A DNA stretch of 64,000 nucleotides, taken from NCBI RefSeq assembly GCF_047511655.1, contig NC_133389.1:26170501-26234500 (forward strand), given 5' to 3'. Under the pieces are notes generated by a model. That model was not told the origin of the DNA. It saw nothing but the letters and a program-made list of their open reading frames with translations, and made no database searches. Made by a program: the position numbers and the translations under genes. This document shows positions 58,826 to 64,000 of this stretch, in pieces. Position 1 is the first letter of the stretch. Each line of letters begins with the position of its first letter. This DNA is from Castor canadensis. Taxonomy: Eukaryota; Chordata; Mammalia; Rodentia; Castoridae.

Positions 58826-59690
58826 TGTTGGGTGAGCTTCTCCTGTGGACCCAATTTAGTTAATCATCAAAAACCAGTCTTTAGGAAGACATTGATTTTG
58901 TGCACTTTTGCAGGTTGGAAAATTGAGACTCAAAAGAGATTCACTTTCCCAGTGTCAAACAGCTAGTGTTGGTAGAGCCTAGAATTATACCCATGGTGTA
59001 AAAAGCTTTGTTCTTTAAACCACTAAACTGTTAACTGCAATCCTATGTGCAATAATGTATAATATTGTAGTAACAGTTTTTTAGTGGATTTGAAAATACA
59101 CAGTGGATTACTATAAACATCATAATAAATCTTTTATACTCTTGCCTCTAGCATGGTGTAGGGAGTGCTAAGCTGTATTTGGATGGGCTCACCTTGTCAG
59201 AGCATCTGATCATCCAGAAACTGGGGTCTCTGCAGCCCCAGGATCCTACATAGGATTCTTCAGCCCTAAAGGGTATCCCTCCCCATTGGCTGCTCTCTGT
59301 TTTACTTTACCTTGACTTCCTCACCTCAGCCAGAGCAGTGTTTGGAACTAAAGCTCCCACCTGTCCCATCTTTCCTAACAATGAACATCTCCTGCCCTCT
59401 AATGACCATTGTGCTTGGTTCCTGCCCTCAGCCTGAATGTCTAGGAGGCTGAATTCCTGCTTCATGTCTTGCCCAGGACCAGTGTTGGCTCAGCCTTACC
59501 TCACTCTCCATGCTTCATTAAATGCCAAAAAGACATGTAATTTGTTACTTAGCCAGCTTTAGTGAGCCAGGGCTGAGTGAGTGCCTCCTTAAATTTTATA
59601 TCCTTTATGCCTCCTTTGCCTTACCATAGTCATAGTCTTGCAGCTATAGGTAATTCACATATGGATCAATCACTTTTCATTTCTCTCCTT
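58826..59690. other. Unassigned DNA downstream of MBD1
   Basis: No gene or clear repeat seen. It would be intronic in transcripts using the downstream terminal exons. Confidence 0.5.
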
Positions 59691-59808
59691 ATTTTTTTGA
59701 GACAGCATCTTGGTTTGTAGACCAGGCTGTCCTTGAACTCACTTTGTAGCCCTGGGTAGTCTTGAACTATTGATCCTCCTGCCTCTGCCTTCCAAGTGCT
59801 GGGTCATC
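59691..59808 (-). repeat. B1 SINE, minus strand
   Basis: The minus strand reads CTTGGAAGGCAGAGGCAGG, then GTTCAAGACTACCCAGGG, GAGTTCAAGGACAGCCTGG and an A-rich tail. The doubled central region is the rodent B1 arrangement. Its 5' end is truncated. Confidence 0.82.
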
Positions 59809-60193
59809 TCCTATTTCTAACTCATAAGAGTCAGCTTTCTGCTACCCTCCTCTCCTCTTCCTTTGTCCTGCTTTACCTAGTTCTGCCCTGGCCAAGACTG
59901 GATAATCTTATACTGCTTTGTTCCCCCTGGGATCCAATCACCCAGCCCTAGGATTCTGATAATTCTGATAGTGGTGTTCTAAAAGACATGTGATTAATTG
60001 GCACTTTGACTTATGAGCGAAGAGTCCGATTACTATATGTTTTAATTATGGTACAGTCCGAAGAGCAGAACCACTAAGACAAAGATGGTGTATATGTATA
60101 TTTTAAGAAGGATTTGACCTTATGTAATTGTTTGACCTGGTTGACAGTCTCTTGTAAGGCTGTCGGTTTTGCATCTATTGCCAGAGCCTGAAG

Positions 60194-60278
60194 TCTGCAG
60201 GGCAGGCAACTAGGAAGGGAAGATGGATGTAAAGTATGGGAGAGCCAGGATACATTGAAGCCCACGAGCAGGAGATAG
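60194..60278 (+). other. MBD1: Candidate alternative MBD1 terminal exon
   Basis: Following an AG at 60192-60193, the frame in phase with MBD1 exon 57189-57250 reads LQGRQLGREDGCKVWE and then stops at 60276-60278. As I recall, a human MBD1 isoform ends with a segment beginning LQGRHSGREDGCKVWE and continuing about 40 residues longer. The acceptor here is poor (a GCCTGAAG context with no good pyrimidine tract), so use in this species is doubtful. Confidence 0.45.
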
Positions 60279-60328
60279 GACCCATAAGGATGGCCTGGAA
60301 CCTATGTCAAGTTTCTCACCACCTCCAG

Positions 60329-60536
60329 CTTTGATGATGCGGGTGTCCTACAGAAGTTGGTACCCTTCCTCACAGAGTTAAATATGCATCTAGCCCAGGA
60401 TTAGAGAAGCTGAAGGAAGATCATAGGGAAAGTAGAGCAGCTGCAGGCCTGGCTGCTGCCCCACACCAATGAGGTAAGCCAGCAGATAAATGACAGCATG
60501 CATGAACTGCAGCAGTGCCTGGTGCCACTGCACCAA
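60329..60536 (+). pseudogene. Apolipoprotein A-IV-like pseudogene fragment
   Basis: The plus strand reads LQKLVPFLTEL (from 60348), HLAQD, a stop, EKLKED in a shifted frame, then after another shift LLPHTNEVSQQIND (from 60453) and MHELQQCLVPL. From memory these line up in order with a stretch of apolipoprotein A-IV near the start of its 22-mer amphipathic repeats (segments like LQKKLVPF-TEL, LLPHANEVSQ, ELQQRLEP). Two shifts and one stop show it is dead. The fragment lies within one exon-equivalent, so processed or segmental origin cannot be told. Downstream homology fades after 60540. Confidence 0.7.
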
Positions 60537-60539
60537 CCT

Positions 60540-61870
60540 TCTAAGTGTAAATATGCTGCAACTTCTCTTCTGCCCTTGAGTATCAGGCAACATGTCTGAA
60601 CAGAAGCATACAGGGGAAGGGAGTTCCAGGAAGCATAGCCTAGCCAAGGCGAATCAGCTCCAAAGAGTCTCACTACTCACCTGAGGATAACTTGATAAAA
60701 TCACATTGCTGAAAATACAAAGCTGAAGACCATGGATTTCGTGTTGACTCCAGCAAGTACAGAAATTCTGTAAAGCCTCCTAGAACAAACTTGGTAGTCT
60801 CTGCTATTTTTGTGTCATTCATTCAAGTATTGAGAACCTGACCCGTACTTAATCTGGTACTGTACTTAATACCTGGATACAGAAATGAAAAAGGTGTGGT
60901 CCACCCAATTTTATTAAGTGCATCAATATGTGTTACAAGCGGTGAATGGATCCTCAAATTTATCATGGACCTTAATGCTAAAAATATATAATCCAGGAAA
61001 CTGGGGAAGCCAGTCCTTGTGTGAACCTTGTTGGGACACAATAGGCATTGGAAATAATTTAAACAATTTCTATCTCTAAGCTGTTCTATTTTAAAATTAT
61101 TTTTAAACAATTTTTATTGTCCCATATACTGGTTTGTATGCTTAGTGTTTCTTTGGGGAACGTCTTGGTGGTGCTGGGAGAAACTTGGACAGTGGGTGGC
61201 AGTATGAAGGTCATTTAAGGATTGGGGCACATCACTTCTAGGCCTCAGGGGGGATGGCTGAAAGCAAACACCCACCACCAGTGGCAGAGGCTGGTGGTAC
61301 TCACCATCTGCCCAGCCCTTCGGCTTCCCCCCTCTCCCAAATCCCCCTCCCCCCAGCAAAGGCCAGCCAGGTGATGCACGGCTGCGAGAGGACCTGTGGA
61401 TCTGACAGTGACAGAATCCAGTGGCCAAGAGTCACTGCCCCTGGAGCGGGGCCTCTGCATGGCTGGCACGTCTGTCCTGGGCAGGGCCCAATGGAAGCCA
61501 ACTACTCTCCCAAAGAGTGGTGAAACTGGCAAAGCTGAACCAGAATTGAATTACCAGACTTGCCTAGAGTGAATGCTCTGCAAGATGAGCTTGGGACCGA
61601 CGTTGGATTGCAGCCCACTGACTGTACCACATGGGTCAGCTTTCCTGTGGCCTTTGTGAGTCCTCCAACAGGATCCTCTTGGCTGTACAAATGGGGTTGT
61701 GGGTGGGGAGCCCCCAAATCTCAATGGCCTTTGGCCAACTGCTGTGTTTCCATTGCCTCCCTTCTCCCCTAAGTGTTCTGTCTCATGGGCCAGTGCCCAA
61801 GAGACACAAAGACCCTTTCAGGTCATGGTCCAGAGAACCCAGACAACCTCCTAATTTCTTTCTTTTTTGT
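60540..61870. other. Unassigned DNA
   Basis: No gene recognised. The 89-codon frame at 61254-61523 is GC-rich and proline-rich but has no motif or context that supports it. Confidence 0.5.
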
Positions 61871-61879
61871 TTGTTTCAG

Positions 61880-61949
61880 GCTACGTAAACTTTTAGCAGT
61901 AAATGAAAATGAGTATTTTACTGAACTGCAGTTGAAAGAAGTGATATAG
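61880..61949 (+). CDS. MBD1: Alternative terminal exon of MBD1, derived from a CFAP53 exon
   Basis: After the acceptor TTTGTTTGTTTCAG the exon supplies the G that completes the AG-phase codon left by exon 57189-57250 and then reads LRKLLAVNENEYFTELQLK, ending at TAG 61947-61949. As I recall, a human MBD1 isoform ends with nearly the same residues, so this terminal exon predates the rodent-primate split. The protein would lose the short RSKDLKN-to-GARKQ tail. The peptide is homologous to a CFAP53 segment (see the next entry). Expression in this species is inferred, not shown. Confidence 0.72.
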
Positions 61950-62090
61950 GAGAAAAAAAAGTTATTAAAAGGGATTATTAAAAGAAGACATTATTTTGTG
62001 ACTGAAAAGCTGAACCAGCAATTCAGGAAATGGATTCCAAAACTAAAAACATACCACATAGAAAATCTGAAGTGTGTGGATTACAAATGA
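61880..62090 (+). pseudogene. Duplicated CFAP53 exon fragment
   Basis: The frame of the MBD1 alternative exon continues past its TAG with EKKKLLK, YFVTEKLNQQFRK and a stop at 62088-62090. Together with LLAVNENEYFTELQLK this follows, in order and in the same frame, an internal segment of CFAP53 (family residues like ELLALEENEYFTE, then EKLDQQFRE), with some residues missing in between. CFAP53 itself starts 1.1 kb downstream on the same strand, so this is a detached copy of one of its own coding exons, including its splice acceptor. Confidence 0.72.
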
Positions 62091-62900
62091 TTAAGGAATG
62101 CCATTTTATAGTAATCCATGGCCTTTAGAGGGTGTCCACATTATTTGTACTTTGGTCATTAGAATGTCATGACTGACAGTTACTTGTTTTTTTCCTGTAC
62201 TGTAGCGGTCTATGCTCACCTCCACTTTAGAATGGGAGCACCAAAGTGACATTCCTAATTGGCTTTTAGGTATAACTACCATCTAACTCTTGCTAAGAAA
62301 CACAACTGTGGTTCCCATCTGTGATAAAGGCCTGTCTGGTTCCCTGATTTATGTTCCCAGCCCTCTTGCCTGGGATCCTGATTCTCAGGAACTGACTACT
62401 TGGCCTACTGTGACTGGTTGACTCAAACGCGGTCGTTTGCTCAGCCAGATCCCACTACTGATCCACCAGTCCATTTGATCTGCATTCTTACTAGAGAGCC
62501 CTAAGTCTGAGCCCTGGTTTCTGCCCAGTGCTATAGGAAGATTTTTATTGACGTTATGGTTGGGTGATTTGATAAAGCACTTAGGCTCCCTGAGCCTTAA
62601 CTATGCTGTAAAATAAGGATAATTCCTGCAGTTCCATCAATCCTGTAAGATATTTGTCAGGCTTAAAGGCTGAATCTGAAAATACCTTGCAAGCTGTAAA
62701 GAACTACACAAGTATAAGGTTGTCCTGTGATTATTATTGCCATCATCAAGAGTAACTTACAGGTCGTTCAGAATTTAACCTTCCCATAAAATTTTCAGTA
62801 CTAACTTCATGCTCTGAGACCCATTACAGGTTATAAATAGCAAAGCCAGCTGGAATTGTATTTAGGCCTTGAAGAGGTGTTTTTTTCTGCCATTCTGCTG
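62091..62900. other. Unassigned DNA before the CFAP53 promoter
   Basis: No gene or clear repeat seen. Confidence 0.5.
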
Positions 62901-62929
62901 AACCCTGAAGGAAGGGAGCTTGGCCACCG

Positions 62930-63173
62930 AGTGTTGGTCTGGCCTGGGGCGAGTGATGGGCGGGGTAATGACGCGCAGACTCAGCTCCTCCCCTGCAAGA
63001 GGAAGTCTCTAGGGCCTGCGGCGTCTGTGTTCCCATGGCAACAGGACGACTTCCGCCCACCTCCACAACCCTCATCACGCGAGAGGCGCACCTTGGCAAC
63101 CAGACATTTCTAGGAGAAGCGGGCCCCACAGGTAGCTGTGGTTCCCGCTGCCTCATCCCCAGGACAATCGAAA
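62930..63173 (+). promoter_or_regulatory. CFAP53: CFAP53 promoter and 5' UTR
   Basis: A small GC/CpG-rich region with a GGGCGGGG box near 62957, an X-box at 63030-63043 and an X-box-like half site (GGCAAC) at 63095-63100, ending at the start codon. The transcription start is not known. Confidence 0.65.
63030..63043 (+). promoter_or_regulatory. CFAP53: RFX X-box
   Basis: GTTCCCATGGCAAC is a near-palindromic two-half-site X-box (GTNRCC, spacer, RGYAAC), the binding site of RFX factors that drive ciliary genes. It lies 130 bases before the CFAP53 start codon. Its placement before a ciliary gene supports function. Confidence 0.8.
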
Positions 63174-63242
63174 ATGCACAGCCAGCGATTTGGCATCGTA
63201 CAGCGGGAGGTTAGGGGTCCCACTCCCAAGGTGGTGCTCATG
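63174..63242 (+). CDS. CFAP53: Cilia- and flagella-associated protein 53, exon 1 (partial gene)
   Basis: ATG at 63174 opens 23 codons, MHSQRFGIVQREVRGPTPKV and three more, then a GTAAGC donor at 63243. This matches the N terminus of CFAP53 (CCDC11), a coiled-coil microtubule inner protein of motile cilia whose loss causes left-right defects. Human starts MYSQRFG. The rest of the gene lies beyond the right edge. The order CXXC1, MBD1, CFAP53 in one orientation is the conserved mammalian arrangement. Confidence 0.92.
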
Positions 63243-64000
63243 GTAAGCGCAGGATGTGTGCCGAACCGTTTCTTCATTTCCCTGCTCTCTCCAGCCTAGC
63301 CGAGACCAACTTAGCTTCGGGAATTTTCCTAGGGGAACGGTTCCTGGTGCAGTAGGTTGAATTTTGAAAGGAGAGACGAGGTCGCTCACATTTCTATCCT
63401 TCCTTCACCCACTCAGTCCTTACCATCCTTTTCCTCTCCCTCTCCCTCCCGACCTCCAGTTACAATAAGTACTAAGAACCTGTTTTTATTTTATTTATTT
63501 ATTTATTTTGAATCTCCAAGCTACCTGAAAGAGGTCTGACCCTTGCAATGGGGGTGGCCTGCATGTGGTGGGGAGCATATCTGGGATCTGCGCTGGTCCC
63601 TGGTTCAGCACTTGTGCCTCTCCTACGCCCCTAGGAAAATTGTCTAAACAAGGGGAATTGAGCAGGTGTGTGTGGATATAGCAGCTTTCTTAACTAAGCC
63701 AACTCAAGGAGTAACCAGTGCTGGGCAGAAGCGTACCCGCAGACCTGGATATATACACCTGGTGGTTGCCTCCGAGGCTGGGGTGGTAATAAGCCACAGG
63801 AATGCTGTTTGCTGCAGCATCTGATGCATCTTGCTGAGAATCCCAGACACTACTGGATCTTGTATCTGGATTCCTTTGTTCCTATGAACTAGTTTCTACA
63901 GACCAGAAAACCTATCACATGTAATCAGGCAATTACATAGTTATTGCTTAAGCCATTGCTGTGTGCATGGCACTGTGGAAGATACCGGGGTGAGTCCAGT
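63243..64000 (+). other. CFAP53: CFAP53 intron 1 (partial)
   Basis: Intronic DNA to the window edge. A (TTTA)n run at 63485-63510 is the only repeat I recognise. Confidence 0.65.

Noticed and set aside
61254-61523. An 89-codon proline-rich plus-strand frame between MBD1 and CFAP53
   Set aside because: No recognised motif, no splice context, and equally long frames occur on the opposite strand.

Overview
The window is rodent nuclear DNA. It contains 7SL-derived B1-like SINEs (one with the internal features of rodent B1), one L1 lineage in several copies, class I and class II endogenous retroviruses (ERVs), and a conserved mammalian gene run in a single orientation: CXXC1, MBD1 and the first exon of CFAP53. 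The L1 3' end is not a mouse or rat form I know. A non-murid rodent such as beaver is a guess, not a demonstrated assignment.

Layout. 1-9042: gamma-like provirus ERV-1 on the minus strand, running off the left edge, broken by a solo LTR (728-1309) and a 5'-truncated L1 (1878-3463, perfect 16-bp target-site duplication). 9138-about 23712: betaretrovirus-like provirus ERV-2 on the plus strand (tRNA-Lys-type primer site, dUTPase and G-patch remnants), with a nearly full-length L1 (13746-20537) and a tiny L1 tail (20750-20886) inside pol. 23713-27331: gene-free DNA with decayed repeats. 27346-36287: a SINE whose 3' target-site duplication was separated from it by provirus ERV-3 (27471-36272, tRNA-Thr primer site); the 3' LTR of ERV-3 itself holds a solo LTR. 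No retroviral frame looks intact.

36.6-41.8 kb: CpG-island promoter with a decayed tandem array of YY1-like sites, then CXXC1 (15 exons; predicted 655 or 659 residues by a 12-nt alternative donor). 42.2-58.8 kb: MBD1, with a CpG-island promoter rich in NRF1-like motifs, a non-coding exon 1, a first intron carrying antisense provirus ERV-4 (a deleted relative of ERV-1), a second intron with two old DNA transposons, then coding exons for an MBD, three CXXC fingers and the C-terminal repression region. 63.0-63.24 kb: CFAP53 promoter with a near-palindromic RFX X-box and exon 1.

Functionally, CXXC1 reads unmethylated CpG and H3K4me3 for the SET1 complexes, and MBD1 reads methylated CpG. They are neighbours, and both encode a KFGG-type CXXC finger in a symmetrical phase-0 exon that ends at the same alignment position. 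The most interesting signals lie between MBD1 and CFAP53. One alternative MBD1 terminal exon (61880) is recognisably a duplicated CFAP53 coding exon. A second (about 60194) runs into an apolipoprotein A-IV-like pseudogene. All exon coordinates were read by hand from splice signals and reading phase. The CXXC1 and MBD1 coding totals are both multiples of three, which supports them.
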